A stretch of 64,000 bases of DNA, taken from NCBI RefSeq assembly GCF_021864535.1, contig NZ_JAKJIC010000004.1, positions 186,001 to 250,000 on the forward strand. Direction: 5' to 3'. How positions within the stretch are numbered: the first letter of the stretch is position 1; every line of letters starts with the position of its first letter. Both the position numbers and the translations under genes were made by a program. Below, piece by piece: positions 16,882 through 30,400 of the stretch. Origin of the DNA: Oryzibacter oryziterrae. Its GTDB lineage: Bacteria > Pseudomonadota > Alphaproteobacteria > Rhizobiales > Pleomorphomonadaceae. The notes beneath the pieces were generated by a model. That model searched no databases and was not told the DNA's origin. It worked only from the letters and a program-made list of their open reading frames with translations.

Positions 16882-19605
16882 TCAGGTCTGCCCTTTTTCC
16901 ATGCGCGCCCGGATGGACTTGAGCCGGTAGAGCGCATCCTGGGCAGCCCGCGGGGTCATCTCGTCGGGCTGCAACCCGTCCAGCAGCGTCAGCAGTTCCT
17001 GCTCCACCGGATCCGCTTGCGTTGGTTCGGCAACGGTCTTGCGCCGCGCCACCGAGAACAGCGGCAAGTCGTCGAGGACGCCAGCGGTATTCGTTCCGCC
17101 CGTCTTTTCGAGCTCGGTGAGGACCGAGCGCGCGCGATCCACCACCGCTCGCGGCAACCCGGCAAGCTTGGCCACCTGAATGCCATAGGAGCGGTCGGCG
17201 GCGCCCGGCACGATCTCGTGCAGGAAGATGACGTCGCCCTTCCATTCCTTGACCTTCACCGTGGCGTTGACGATCCGCGGCATGCGCTCCGACAGCGCTG
17301 TCAGCTCATGATAGTGGGTGGCAAACAGGGCACGCGACCGATTGGCCTCGTGCAGATGCTCGATGGTCGCCCAGGCGATGGAGAGGCCGTCGAAGGTGGC
17401 GGTGCCGCGCCCGATCTCGTCGAGCACCACGAAGGAGCGCGGTCCCGCCTGATTGAGGATGGCGGCCGTTTCGATCATCTCGACCATGAACGTGGACCGG
17501 CCGCGTGCCAGATCGTCGGCCGCGCCCACACGGCTGAACAGGCGGTCGACCACGCCGATATGGGCGGTTCGTGCCGGAACGAACGAGCCGATCTGCGCCA
17601 TGATGGCGATGACCGCGTTCTGGCGCAGGAAGGTCGACTTACCCGCCATGTTGGGGCCGGTAACAATCCAGAGCTTGCCGGCACTGTCGCCGCCGACGTC
17701 ACAGCCATTGGCCACGAAGCTCTGGCCCTCTTCCCGCAGCATCTGCTCGACCACCGGATGGCGCCCGCCGTCGATGTGGAAGGCAAGGCTGTCGTCGACC
17801 TTCGGCCGCATGTAGCCTTCGGCTGTCGCCAGTTCGGCGAGGGATGTGGCCACATCGAGCGCCGCCAGCATGTCGGCGGCCCGCTTGATGGTCTCACCGG
17901 CCGCAATGATGTCTGCGGACAGGCTGGCGAAGATCGACAGCTCGATGGCCAGCGCCCGTTCCGCCGCCGAGGCAATCCGGCCCTCTAGTTCGCCAAGTTC
18001 GGTCGTCGAAAAGCGAACGGCATTGGCCAGCGTCTGGCGGTGGATGAACGTCCGGTTGAGCGGCTCGGACATCATCGCGGCGGCGTTGGCCGGGGAGACC
18101 TCGACGAAATAGCCGAGCACGCCATTGTGGCGGACCTTGAGGCTCTTGATTTCGGCAAGGTCGGCATAGGTCTGCTGCAGGGCTGCGATTACCTGACGGC
18201 TCTCGTCCCGCAAGGCGCGGGCGTCGTCGAGGTCGGCGTGGACACCACGCCGCACGAAACCGCCGTCGCGCTTGAGCAGCGGCAACTCGTCGTCGATGGT
18301 GGCGTTGATATGTTGGCCAAGCGCGACCGGTGCGCTCTTCAGCCCGTCAACGATGCGGGCGATCTCGGAGCCTGCCGCCGCGATCCCGTCCAGATCCTCG
18401 GCAAGCCGGGCGGCCACCGACAATCCCGCGGCGACCGCCGCCAGATCCCGTGGTCCGCCGCGGTCGAGCGTGATCCGTGTGAGCGCACGCGCCATGTCCG
18501 GAGCGCCGGCAAGATCGGCGCGAAGACGCGCGCGAAGCGTCGTCTCTGCGACGAAATAGTCAACCGCATCAAGGCGATCGCGGATTTGCAGCGGGTCGGT
18601 CAGCGGGCTCGCCACCCGGTCCGCCATCAGGCGGGCACCGGCACCGGTCACCGTCCGGTCGATCGCGGCCAGCAGGCTGCCGCGCCGTTCGCCCGAGAGC
18701 GTGCGGGTCAGTTCGAGATTGGCGCGGGTCGCGGCATCGATCGCCATGGCGCCGCCGATGGTCTCGCGTGCCGGAGCGTCCAGCGGCGGGCGGCTGCCGA
18801 CCTGCGTCTTCTCCACATAGGCGACGATGGCCGCCGCCGCGGTGGTTTCCAGGCGCGAAAAGGTTCCGAAGGCATCAAGGGAGCGGACGCCGTAGAAGGT
18901 GGTCAGCCGATGTTCGGCGGTGGCGCCGTCGAAGAAGGCGCGGGGCAGGGGAACGACCGCCGAGCTGGAGGCCTTCCAGGTGCGCCGAAGGTCATCCTCG
19001 TCGAAGAGATTGTCAGGGACCAGCAATTCGCGCGGTTCGATGCGGGCGAGGAGGGCGGCGATGCCGGCGGTTGCGGTTTCGGCCAGGCGGAACACGCCGG
19101 TGGACATGTCTGCCCAGGCAACGGCAAAGAGATCGCCGGCCCCGTCCGAACCCTTTTGCCGGGCAACCGCCGCCAGGAAGTTGGAACGGCGGGCGTCGAG
19201 CAGGTTGTCTTCGGTCAGAGTGCCCGGCGTCACCAGGCGGACAACGTCCCGGCGCACCACGGATTTTGAGCCGCGCTTTCGAGCTTCTGCTGGATTTTCA
19301 AGCTGTTCGCAGACGGCGACCCGGTGGCCGAGGGCGATGAGGCGCTGCAGATAGTCATCGGCGGCGTGCACCGGAACGCCGCACAGCGGCACGTCGCGGC
19401 CCATGTATTTGCCACGCTTGGTCAGAGTGATGCCGAGAGCCCGGGACGCAATTTCTGCGTCCTCGAAGAACATCTCGTAGAAATCGCCCATGCGATAGAA
19501 CAACAGGCAGTCAGGATTGGCTGCCTTGATCTCGATGAATTGCGCCATGGCCGGGGTGACGTAGCCGGCGTCGGTCTCGTCTTCGGGGAGTGCTATGTCG
19601 GTCAT
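16882..19605 (-). CDS. mutS: DNA mismatch repair protein MutS
   Basis: Recognises base mismatches and small loops and starts repair. 907 residues. The N-terminal mismatch-reading motif is [15 protein letters not shown]; MutS connector and core domains follow. Near residue 650 comes Walker [16 protein letters not shown], then [15 protein letters not shown] and Walker [21 protein letters not shown], ending with FATHYHELT and the C-terminal [11 protein letters not shown] helix. ATG at 19605 preferred over a TTG at 19623. No strong Shine-Dalgarno is visible. Confidence 0.97.
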   Translation of the reverse strand: MTDIALPEDETDAGYVTPAMAQFIEIKAANPDCLLFYRMGDFYEMFFEDAEIASRALGITLTKRGKYMGRDVPLCGVPVHAADDYLQRLIALGHRVAVCEQLENPAEARKRGSKSVVRRDVVRLVTPGTLTEDNLLDARRSNFLAAVARQKGSDGAGDLFAVAWADMSTGVFRLAETATAGIAALLARIEPRELLVPDNLFDEDDLRRTWKASSSAVVPLPRAFFDGATAEHRLTTFYGVRSLDAFGTFSRLETTAAAAIVAYVEKTQVGSRPPLDAPARETIGGAMAIDAATRANLELTRTLSGERRGSLLAAIDRTVTGAGARLMADRVASPLTDPLQIRDRLDAVDYFVAETTLRARLRADLAGAPDMARALTRITLDRGGPRDLAAVAAGLSVAARLAEDLDGIAAAGSEIARIVDGLKSAPVALGQHINATIDDELPLLKRDGGFVRRGVHADLDDARALRDESRQVIAALQQTYADLAEIKSLKVRHNGVLGYFVEVSPANAAAMMSEPLNRTFIHRQTLANAVRFSTTELGELEGRIASAAERALAIELSIFASLSADIIAAGETIKRAADMLAALDVATSLAELATAEGYMRPKVDDSLAFHIDGGRHPVVEQMLREEGQSFVANGCDVGGDSAGKLWIVTGPNMAGKSTFLRQNAVIAIMAQIGSFVPARTAHIGVVDRLFSRVGAADDLARGRSTFMVEMIETAAILNQAGPRSFVVLDEIGRGTATFDGLSIAWATIEHLHEANRSRALFATHYHELTALSERMPRIVNATVKVKEWKGDVIFLHEIVPGAADRSYGIQVAKLAGLPRAVVDRARSVLTELEKTGGTNTAGVLDDLPLFSVARRKTVAEPTQADPVEQELLTLLDGLQPDEMTPRAAQDALYRLKSIRARMEKGQT

Positions 19606-19857
19606 GGGGGCGGACGCTATCAAATGCCCGCCGGCAATTCACTTGGCTTCAGTCGAGAAAGCCGTGGATAGCGGCAAAATTCGGAGAAAAGGCTGGCGCC
19701 AATGTCACCCGGCGCCCGATGGGCGCGGCGCCAATGTCGCAACTTCGTCGCCCAAAGGGGAGGTGCATGTCACCGTCCTTCCGAGGACGACGACAAGAGG
19801 CGCCATCGGCCCGGAACGACCGGGCCGAACGCCGATGTCGCCCCGCACCAGGGGGCG

Positions 19858-20655
19858 TCAGAGACCGCCATACCGCTTGGCGTGATCGCGATGGCTGCCG
19901 ATGTCCTGCGAGACGAGATGGTCCCAGATCTCCTGCGCGCTCTCGGCAAAGTGGACGAGGCCGATGTCCTCCTCGCGGATCATGCCGTAGTCGGCGAGTG
20001 CCTGGAAGTTGATGACCTTGGTCCAATAGGCCTTGTCGACGAGCACCACGGGGATGCGGGTTGCCTTGTGGGTCTGGCCGAGCGTCAGGAGCTCGAACAG
20101 CTCATCGAAGGTGCCGAAGCCGCCCGGGAACACCACCAGCGCATTGGCGCGCATGGCCAGATGCATCTTGCGCATCGCAAAGTAATGAAAGCGGAAGGTC
20201 AGCTGCGGCGTCGTATAGGCGTTGGGCTCCTGCTCATGCGGCAGGGTGATGTTGAAGCCGATGGTCGGGGCTCCGGCGTCACGGGCTCCCCGGTTGGCCG
20301 CCTCCATGATGCCCGGACCGCCGCCCGTGGCGATGACATTCTCAAGGTAGCCATCCGTGCGGGTCAGCGATCCTCCCTGTTCGGAGGCAATACGGCCGAA
20401 GTCGCGCGCGGTGTTGTACCAGCGGGCGTGCAGGTCCGTGCCATCCTCGTGAACACGTGCCGAGCCGAAGACCACGATCGTCGAGCGGATGCCCCAGGAC
20501 TTCAGCGTCTGCTCGGCCTTGCTGTACTCAAGCAGGAAACGGACGCCGCGCATGCTGTCCGACAGCAGGAATTCACTGTCTATGGCGGGGAGTACATAAG
20601 ACTTGGATGCCTTTTGGGCGATATTGTCGTGCCGCTCGGTCATTTGCTGATCCAT
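19858..20655 (-). CDS. LOG-family protein (TIGR00730), putative cytokinin riboside 5'-monophosphate phosphoribohydrolase
   Basis: 265 residues from the chosen start. The two family motifs are present: GGGPGIMEAANRGA and PGGFGTFDELFE (PGGxGT..E), which bind and cleave nucleoside 5'-monophosphates. The N-terminal extension of about 70 residues is typical of the longer bacterial LOG type. Starts are uncertain: ATG 20655 (AGAAAGG about 15 nt upstream) or GTG 20700 without a site. A GGCGCCCA..GTGGGCGC hairpin lies just before the ATG. True substrate in bacteria is often AMP or unknown. Confidence 0.85.
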   Translation of the reverse strand: MDQQMTERHDNIAQKASKSYVLPAIDSEFLLSDSMRGVRFLLEYSKAEQTLKSWGIRSTIVVFGSARVHEDGTDLHARWYNTARDFGRIASEQGGSLTRTDGYLENVIATGGGPGIMEAANRGARDAGAPTIGFNITLPHEQEPNAYTTPQLTFRFHYFAMRKMHLAMRANALVVFPGGFGTFDELFELLTLGQTHKATRIPVVLVDKAYWTKVINFQALADYGMIREEDIGLVHFAESAQEIWDHLVSQDIGSHRDHAKRYGGL

Positions 20656-21418
20656 GCGCCCACTTTGGGCGCCTTTCTTCTCTGATTTTGGCAAGGTCAC
20701 TCTAGTGCGGTGGGGTTAACGCGTGGCGAAGAGTTTGGAGCATCCAATGATGCCGCCGTTTGCGTCCCTCCAACAGCTTGCAGTCAGATCTGGCAGGACA
20801 GGCACTATCTCGCATGCGTTTGGCAACCGAACTACCGGTGGGTCTGGAAACGAAACAACGCGTCATTGCAGATTAAGTGAGAAGAAACGACAAGGGATGG
20901 TGATTGTTGCTAAAGGTAATAAATCGACCGAGTCCGGGAACATTGTTCGCTGAGTTCAACTTCGCTCCCGACCAAGATCTGCCGATCCGGCATCTTAACC
21001 ATATTATCCATCCAAATGTGCCCTTTGCGACTTCAGCTGAAGTCTTGGCGTCTGTACATGACATCCAAAATATGCGTCCAGCCGACCTTAAGTGAAATAA
21101 CGGCAAAAAGTCCGAAAAAATGTAAGTTAAATTTTGTTGACTTTGGCAATATTTGGTATGGAAGACTGATTAAAATATACAATTTGAATTATGCTGTGGC
21201 TCATTTTGGTTAAAACAGCCCCTTTTCCGAAAATAATAGATTCAAATTCCGTGGATTATACATTTGTGCTTTCAGATAACTTTGCCTGAGCCATAATTTC
21301 CGAGGGTCGTTTACTTATTGTTAAATATTTTAGTCGAAGAGTTATCCCAAAGTCAGAAATTGTCGGTGTACGAAGCCAGAAGGGCTGAGGTCGACATATT
21401 CGCGCTGGGGATACGATC
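20656..21418. promoter_or_regulatory. AT-rich intergenic region upstream of the giant repeat protein gene
   Basis: About 760 bp, much more AT-rich than its surroundings, between the divergent LOG gene and the giant gene. It holds no convincing gene: short open frames have no ribosome binding site. It contains a CtrA-type half-site TTAACCAT (20995-21002) and a TTTA-N7-TTAA box (21310-21324). The giant gene's own start is a GTG with GGGGA 7 nt upstream. I could not fix a -35/-10 pair; a TTGACT at about 21138 is one candidate. Confidence 0.5.
21310..21324. promoter_or_regulatory. CtrA-like box upstream of giant gene
   Basis: TTTA, 7 nt, TTAA (TTTACTTATTGTTAA), one base from the alphaproteobacterial CtrA consensus TTAA-N7-TTAA. 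It lies about 95 nt upstream of the GTG start of the giant gene. By itself weak in an AT-rich stretch; its weight comes from similar boxes at 40824-40842 and 42161-42179. Confidence 0.35.
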
Positions 21419-24400
21419 GTGAGCAAATCCGTTTCCGGTACCGCAACAACTACGACGAATGAATCGATCATCGGTGGCAACTCGATAGATCTCATCACAA
21501 TCAGTGATGCTGTTACTGGTGCCCAAATCGATCTTGCCGGCGGAAATGACAGACTCACCTTTGCCAATCCTGCAACGGCGACCGTCTACAATGTAGAAAC
21601 AATTGTCGGAAGCTCCGGCAACGACAAGATTACACTTGGTGCCTCGGTCACGGGAATCAGTGTCAATCTGGGCTCGGGCAGCGATACGCTGATTCTCTCG
21701 GCCGCTTCGACCGTTACCGCAGCCAGCGTTGCCACGCTCACGGGCAGCTCCGGCAACGACAAGGTCACGATCAACTCCCAGGTCACTGGCGGCTACTACA
21801 ATCTCGGTGCAGGCACCGACACGCTGATCCTCGGCAACTTCATCAACACCATCACCGTTGCCAATGCCGAGAGCATCGTCGGCGGCACGACCAACAACAT
21901 CATCACCCTCGACAGCGCCTACACCGGCGGCACGATCAATCTCGCGGCCGGCCTCGACAAGCTGACGACCGATAACCTCGGTGCCACCGCGACCCTTGCC
22001 AACGTCGAAACCATCATGGGCGGCACTGGCCTGGACGTCATCACGCTGAGCACCCAGGCCAAGGGCATCACCGTCGATCTCGGCGGCTCGACCGACTCCC
22101 TGACCTTCGGCAACTTCGCCAACACCGCGACGGTTTCGAACGTCGCGACCATCACTGGCGGTACCGGTGCCGACGTTGTCACCATCGGCAATGGCTTCAC
22201 CGGCGGCGCCGTCAATCTTGGCGCCGGCTCCGACAAGCTCGTGCTTGCCAATGCCCTGAACACCGTCACGCTTTCCAACGTCGAAACGGTTGTCGGCGGC
22301 ACGACCAACGACCTCATCACGGTCAGCGCTGCGCTGACCGGCGGCTCGATCGACCTCGGTACCGGCTCCGGCGACAAGGTGACCTTCACCTCTGGCGCGA
22401 CGGCTACCGTCAACAACGCTGAAACCATCCTCGGCTCGACCAGCCTGGACAAGGTGACGCTGAGCACCATCGCCACCGGTGTGATCGTCGACCTGGGTGC
22501 CGGCTCCACCGATCAGCTGACCCTCGGAAACTTCCTGAACACCGTTTCGGTGACCAACGTCGAAACGGTTACGGGCGGAACCACCAACGACCTCGTGACC
22601 TTCACCAGTGCCGTGACCGGTGCGACCGTGTCGCTGGGTACGGGCCTCGACAAGATCATTCTCGACAATGCAGGCGCGACCCTCACGGTCGCCGCCGTCG
22701 AAACGATCCTCGGTGGCACGGGTATCGACCTCGTGACCTTCAGCGCCGCAGCAACCGGTGCGACCGTCGACCTCGGCGGTGACGCCGACAAGGTGACCCT
22801 CGGCAACTTCGCCAACTCGCTGACCATTTCCAACGTCGCCACCATCGTCGGCGGCACGGGCATCGACCAGGTGGTTCTCGGTGCGGCCTTTACCGGCGGC
22901 AACATCAACCTCGGCACCGGCAACGACAAGCTGACGCTGGCCGCCGGTTCCAACACCGTGACGGTCACCAACGTCGAGACGATCAACGGCGCTTCCGGCG
23001 TCGATCTGGTCACCATTTCGGCCGCAACGACGGGTGCCACCATTGACCTTGGCGGGGGCAACGACAGTCTGACCTTCTCGGCCGGCGGCACTGCCACGGT
23101 CACCAACGTCGAGACCTTTGTCGGCAGCTCCTCGGTTGAGTCCATCAAGCTTGGTGCGCAGGTAACCGGTCTTTCCATCGACCTCGCCGGCGGCGCCGAT
23201 GTGCTGACTCTGGCGAACGGCGTGAACACCGTTACCATCAGCAACATCGAGTCCGTGACCGGTGGCACCACCAACGACACGATCGTTGTCAGCAACAACT
23301 TCACCGGTGGCCTGATCAGCCTGGGTGCCGGTGCCGACAAGGTGACATTCGCTGGCACCAACTCGACCGCAACGCTGAACTCCGTGGAAACCGTCGTTGG
23401 CGGTAGCGGCTCGGAGCTCGTCACGTTCGCTGCTGCTGCGACCGGCGTCTCGATTGACCTCGGCGGCGGCGGTGACAAGGTCACCTTCGGCAACTTCGCC
23501 AACAGCGCGACCGTTGCCAATGTCGCGACCATCGTTGGCGGCACGGGTATCGATCAGATCATCCTCGGCGCCGGCACGACCGGCAGCAACATTGATCTTG
23601 GCACCGGCAACGACAAGGTGACCTTCACCTCCGGTGGCACGGCGACCCTCACCGGCGTCGAAACGATCATCGGCAGCACCGGCTCCGACATCGTGACCGT
23701 GACCAATGCGATCACCGGCATGTCCATCGATCTGGCTGCCGGTGCTGACGCGCTGACCTTTGGTGGCGCAACCACGGCTACCCTTGCCAACGTCGAGACC
23801 GTGACCGGTTCGTCGTCTGCCGACAAGATCGTCGTCTCGAGCCAGGCGACCGGCCTGACCATCGACCTGGGCGCGGGTATCGACCAGCTGGTTCTCGGCA
23901 ACACCATCAACACGGTGACGATGGCCAACATCGAAACCGTCACCGGTGGCACGACCAACAACATCATCGTCGTCAGCGCAGCCTACACGGGCGGCAACAT
24001 CAACCTCGGTGCCGGTCTCGACAGCGTAACCTTCGCCGATGCCGGCAGCACCTCGACCCTGACGGCGGTGGAAACCGTAACCGGCGGCACGGGCATCGAC
24101 GTCGTGACCTTCGGCGCGGCGGTGACCGGATCGACCGTCAACCTCGGCACGGGCACCGACAAGGTGACGCTGGGCAACTTCAACAACACTGTGACCATCG
24201 GCAGTGCCGAAAGCATCCTCGGTGGCTCCAGCAGCGACGTGATCACGCTGACCGGTACCAACACCGGTAGCGCCATCGATCTCGGCGCCGGCAACGACAG
24301 CCTGACCTTCGGTGCCACCGGTGGCACCTTGACTGCCTACAACATCGAAACCCTCATCGGCCTTTCGGGCAATGACAGCCTGACGCTGGGTGCGGCCACC

Positions 24401-27400
24401 ACCGGCATGAACATCAACCTCAGCGGTGGTTCGGACTCCTTCACCTTCGCCGCCGGTGGCGGCACGGTGACGCTGTCCTATGTCGAGACCATCACCGGCG
24501 GTGCCGGTGTTGACATCGTCACCCTTGCGACAGCTTCGACCGGCACCACCATCGATCTCGGTGGCTCGGCAGACTCGGTGACCTTCGGCGACTTCGTGAA
24601 CACCGCCACCATCTCCAACGTGGCGACCATCACCGGCGGCAACACCAACGACGTCGTCGTGCTGGGCGGCGCCTATGCGGGCGGCACCATCAGCCTCGGT
24701 ACGGGCAACGATTCGCTGACGACGGCCAATGCCGGCGCAACGGTCACCCTGTCCGAAATCGAAACGATCACCGGTGGCTCCGGTACCGATCTTCTGACGC
24801 TGTCGGGGACCTACACCGGCGGCACCATCGATCTCGGCGCCGGCTCCGACAAGTTGATCACCACGGGGGCGACGACGGCCACCGTCAGCCATGCCGAGAC
24901 GATCGTCGGCGGCGCGAGCAATGATCTGCTCACCTACAGCGGTCAGATCACCGGCATGAACATCGACCTCGGCGGCGGCGCCGACGGCTTCGTGCTCGAC
25001 AATCAGATCAACACGATCACCATCAGCGCCTTCGAAACGCTGACCGGTGGCAGCACCAACGACATCGTGACGCTCGGCACGGGCGTGACCGGCGCAGCCA
25101 TCAGCCTCGGTGCTGGCAACGACATGGTCACCTTCGGCGCTTCGGGTGGCACCGTGACCCTGACCTCGGTCGAGTCCGTTGTCGGCGCCGCCGGCACCGA
25201 CCTCGTGACCTTCGCCGACCAGATCACCGGCCAGGCGATCAATCTTGCCGCTGGCAGCGACCAGATCACCTTCGGCAACTTCATCAACACCGCCACGCTG
25301 ACCAATGTCGAAACCATCATCGGTGGCACCACCAATGACACCATCACCATTGGCAACGCCCAGGATGGCGGCTTCATCGACCTCGGCGATGGCAACGACA
25401 GCCTGACGCTGAACTTCGGTGGCGCCACCCTGACCGTGGCGAGCGCCGAGACCATCAACGGCGGCAACGGCACCGACGTGCTGACCCTGTCGGGGACCTA
25501 TACCGGCGGCACGATCAACCTGAGCTTCGGCAACGACCAGGTGACCACCGACGGCAACGTCACCGTGACCCTGACCGACGTCGAGACCGTGATCGGCGGA
25601 ACCGGTTCTGATGCCATCACCATGGCCACGCAGATCACCGGCAGCACCATCGACCTCGGCGCTGGCATCGACAGCCTGGTGCTCGGCAACTTCGACAACA
25701 CGGTCACCATCGACCATGCGGAAACCGTGACCACCGGCAGCGGTGAAGACTATGTGGTCTTCTCTGCCGCCAACACCGGCAGCACGGTGGATCTTGGCGC
25801 CGGCAACGACGTCCTCGACCTGTCCGACAACGGCGCGACGCTGACCGTTGCCAACATCGAGACCATCCTCGGCGGTACGGGCAGCGACCTGCTCACCTAC
25901 ACCGCTCAGGTCACCGGCGGCGAACTGTCGCTTGGCGCCGGCACCGACAGCGTGACGCTCGGCAACTACGACAACACGCTGACCATCGCCAATGCCGAGA
26001 CCATCACCGGCGGCACCGACTCCGACACCATCAAGATCTCCGCGGCCTATACCGGCGGCACGATCGATCTGGGCGGCGGTGACGACACGCTGACCTTCTC
26101 GAACGCCGGCGGCACCGCCACGGTGCTCAACACCCTGACCGTCATCGGCGGCTCGGGCACGGAAGACATCACCCTGAGCGGCACGCTCACCGGCACCATC
26201 GTCGACCTCGGCGCGGGTACCGACAGCCTGACGACCGTCGGCGACACCACCATCACCGTCTCCAATGTCGAGACCATGACCGGTGGCGCGGGTGTCGACG
26301 TGGTGACCTACGCGACCCAGATCACCGGCGCGACCGTCGACCTCGGCGGCGGCGCGGACAGCCTGATCCTCGGCGACTACACCAACACCGTGTCGGTTGC
26401 CGGCATCGAAACCGTCACCGGCGGCACCGGCACCGACCGTGTCGTCATCGTCGGCGCCACCACGGGCGGCACCTATGACCTCGGCGCGGGCAATGACAGC
26501 CTGGTGTTCCTCTCCGGCGGTACCGTGACGATCGCCAACATCGAAACCGTCATCGGCGGTTCGTTCGACGACTCGATCACGCTGAGCTCGCAGATCACCG
26601 GCGGTTCCTACAACCTGGCCGGCGGTTCGGACACCATCACCCTCGCCAACGCCTCCAACACGGTGACGCTCGCCAACATCGAGACCGTCATCGGCGGCAG
26701 CGGCATCGACAAGGTGACAATCTCCAACGCCTTCACCGGCGGTCACATCGATCTCGGCAACGGCGATGACGTTCTGACCTTCGCCGGCTCCGGCTCGACG
26801 GCCACTGTCGCCGACACGCGCAGCATCATCGGCGGCGCGGGCTCCGACGTGATCACCATCGACGGCACCTACACCGGCGAATACATCGACCTCGGCGTCG
26901 GTTCGGACAAGCTCGTCACCACGGGCGATACCACCGCGACCATCCTCAACGTCGAAACCCTCACCGGCGCGACCGGCTCTGACGTCATCACCTTCGGGGC
27001 GGTGGCGGCGGGCGTCGAAATCGACCTCGGCGGCGGCGACGATACGGTGACGCTCGGCAACTACACCAACACGCTGACCTTCACCAATGTCGAGACCCTG
27101 ACGGGCGGTACCGACACTGACCTCGTGACGCTGAGCACCGGCATGACCGGCGGCGTCGTCGATCTCGGCGCGGGCACCGACTCCTTCACCTTCGGCACCG
27201 ACGGCGGCACGCTGACGATCAACAACGTGGAAACCATCGTCGGCAACACCGGCGGCGACCGCGTGACGATCACGGCACAGGTCACCGGCGCCACCATCGA
27301 ACTTGGCACCGGCACCGACACGCTGACGCTCGCCAACCAGGTGAACACGCTGACCATCAGCAACATCGAGACCATCACCGGCGGCAACACCAACGATCTG

Positions 27401-30400
27401 GTGACGGTCAAGGGTGCGCTCGACGGGTCCTACATCGACCTCGGTGGCGGCAATGACGTGCTCACCTTCTCGAGCCTCGGCGCGACCGCAACCGTTGCCA
27501 ACACCCGCAGCATCGTCGGCGGCTCGGGCACGGAAGCCATCACCATCGACGGCGTCTACACCGGCGAGTACATCAACCTCGGCAGCGGTGCCGACAGCGT
27601 CACCTTCAACAACGCCGGCACCGCCACGCTGGTGGGTGTCGAGACCGTCACCGGCAGCACCGGCTCCGACGCGATCACCATGGGGGCTCAGGCCACCGGG
27701 ACCACGATCGACCTCGGTACGGGCATCGATACCCTGACGCTCGCCAATGCCACCAACACCCTGTCGGTGGGCGGCGTCGAAACGCTGACCGGCGGCACGG
27801 GCATCGACGTCGTCACGCTCATCAACGGCGTGACCGGCGCAACGATCGACCTGGGCACCGGCTCGGACATCCTGGCCATCAGCAGCGCTGGCGCCACGGT
27901 GACCGTCTCCAACGTGGAGTCGGTGCTCGGCAACTCCGGTGCCGACGTCCTGACCTTCGCCGCTCAGATCACCGGCCTGACCGTCGACCTCGCCGGCGGT
28001 GCCGACGGACTGACGCTCGGCAACTTCGACAACACCGTGACCGTCGCCAATATCGAGACGGTTACCGGCGGCACGGGCAGCGATCTCGTCTCCACCAGCG
28101 GCGGTGTCTCCGGCACCTTCGACCTCGGTGCAGGCGCTGACGCCATCACCACCGATGACGCAGGCGCGACGCTCACTGTCTCCAACGTCGAGACCATCAC
28201 CGGTGCGGCGGGTTCGGATGTCATCGAGCTGGCCAATGTCGCAACGGGTCTGACCATCGACCTCGGGGCCGGCATCGACACGCTCACCTTCGACGCGGCG
28301 TCTACATTGACCGTTTCGAATGTCGAGAACATCACCGGCAGCACGGCCGACGACAATGTGACGTTCAACTCCCAGATCCTCGAAGGCGAGATCGATCTGG
28401 GTACGGGCGCCAACATCCTGACGCTCGGCAACTACGACAACACCGTCTCCGTCAGCAACGTCATCTCGCTGACCGGCGGCTCGGCCACCGACACCATCGT
28501 GGTGACCGATGCGGCCACCGGCATGGTGGTTGACCTCGGCACGGGTGCCGACCGTCTGACGATCGGCGGTTCCGGCGCGACGATCTCCGCCACTGGCGTG
28601 GAAATCATCACCGGCAGCGGCTCTTCGGATGCCATCATCCTCACGGGTCAGGCGACCGAAACCACCGTTGATCTCGGCGGCGGGACAGACGCCCTGACCC
28701 TGGCCTCGGCCAGCGGCAACTCGGTGACCATCACGGCCATCGAAACCGTGACCGGTGCCGGCGGCGTCGACTATCTCTACGTCGAAGGTGCCTATACGGG
28801 CGGTGAGATCGATCTCGCCGGCGGCGGCGACAAGGTGCTGTTCAGCACCGGGTCGACGGCAACGCTGAGTTCGGTTGAAACCATCACCGGTGTGGCTGGC
28901 ACCAACGTGGTCACCCTTGGCAGCGTGATCACCGGCAGCACCATCAACCTCGGTGCCGGCAACGACAGCGTCACCACCACCAACACGACCACTGCGACGC
29001 TCTACAACGTCGAAACGATCACCGGCGGCGCAAGCTCCGACGTCCTGACGCTCGGCACCTTGTTCAGCGGCAGCATCGATCTCGGCGGCGGTCGCGACAG
29101 CCTGAGCTTCGGCAACTTCTCGAACACGGTCACCGTGATCAATGTCGAAACCGTCAATGGCGGGACCGGCGTGGATCTGCTGACGCTCGGGTCGGGCACC
29201 ACCGGTGCCACGGTCGATCTGGGCGCCGGCAACGACAGGGTCACCTTCGATGCGTCCGGTGGCACGGCCTCCATCGTCAACGTGGAAACCGTGACCGGCG
29301 GTGCCGCAACGGACGTGGTGGTCTTCACCAGCCAGGTCACTGGCGTCACGGTGGACCTGAACGGCGGCTCTGACGACAAGGTCACCTTCCGCAACTTCGT
29401 CAATACGGCGACGCTGGTCGACGTCGAGACGATCATCGGTGGTGCGACCAATGACGTGATCACCCTCGGCTCCGGCTACACCGCAGGTACGGTGTCGCTG
29501 GGCTCCGGTCTCGACGCCCTGATCACCACTTCCAGCGGCGGCTCGGTCACCGTGACCGTGGCCGGTGCAGAGACCATCACCGGCGACACCGGTGTGGATG
29601 TCGTGGTGACCTCGGGCACGCTGACCGGCGTAACCATCAACCTCGGCACGGGCAACGACTCGCTGACGACCACCGGCGACACCACGGCCACGGTAACGGG
29701 CGTGGAAACCATCACTGGCGGCACCGGCAATGACGTGATCACCATGGGTGGCCAGATCGCCATGGCGATCGACCTCGGTGCAGGCTATGACGCGCTCACC
29801 CTGGTGGCCGGCGGCAACACGCTCACCGCGACGGGTATCGAAACGATCACCGGCAACTCCGGCGCAGATCTCGTGACCTTCTCGGGTGCTGTGAGCCAGA
29901 GCTATCTGGACCTCGCCGGCGGCAACGACGTCATCACGCTCGCAGCGGCGGGTGGCACCATCACGGTTGCCAACGTCGAGACCGTGACGGGTGGCGCGGG
30001 CGACGATCTCGTGACCATCGCCAACGTGGCCGACGGTACCGTCAACTATGACCTTGGCGCCGGCAGCGACGGTGTGAAGTTCGGTGACTTCGCCAACACG
30101 GCGACCCTCACCGCAGTTGAAACCATCACCGGCGGCACCTCGACCGACTTTATCTACCTCGGCGCGGCCTACACCGGCGGCTCGATCGACCTCGGCGACA
30201 GCAATGACAAGCTGTTCTTCAACGGGACCGGTACAGCCACCGTGGCCAACACCGAAACAATCACCGGCGCGGCGGGCACTCAGGTGGTCGTCATGTCCGG
30301 CACGGTGACCGGTGCCGTCGTCGATCTGGCGGGTGGCAACGACACATTCGGATCGGCTGGCGATACCACCGCCACGCTGTCCAACGTGGAAACCATCAGC

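Noticed and set aside
21120-21180. Sigma-70-like promoter TTGACT with a TATGGA-type -10 before the giant gene
   Set aside because: The spacing is about 14 nt, too short for a normal promoter, and the region is AT-rich enough to give such matches by chance.
21353-26746. 1797-codon open frame antisense to the giant gene
   Set aside because: It mirrors the repeat codon pattern (D/G/A/V-rich product), has no domain or ribosome binding site, and the sense frame has RTX motifs and a secretion signal. Strong third-position GC keeps the antisense frame open.
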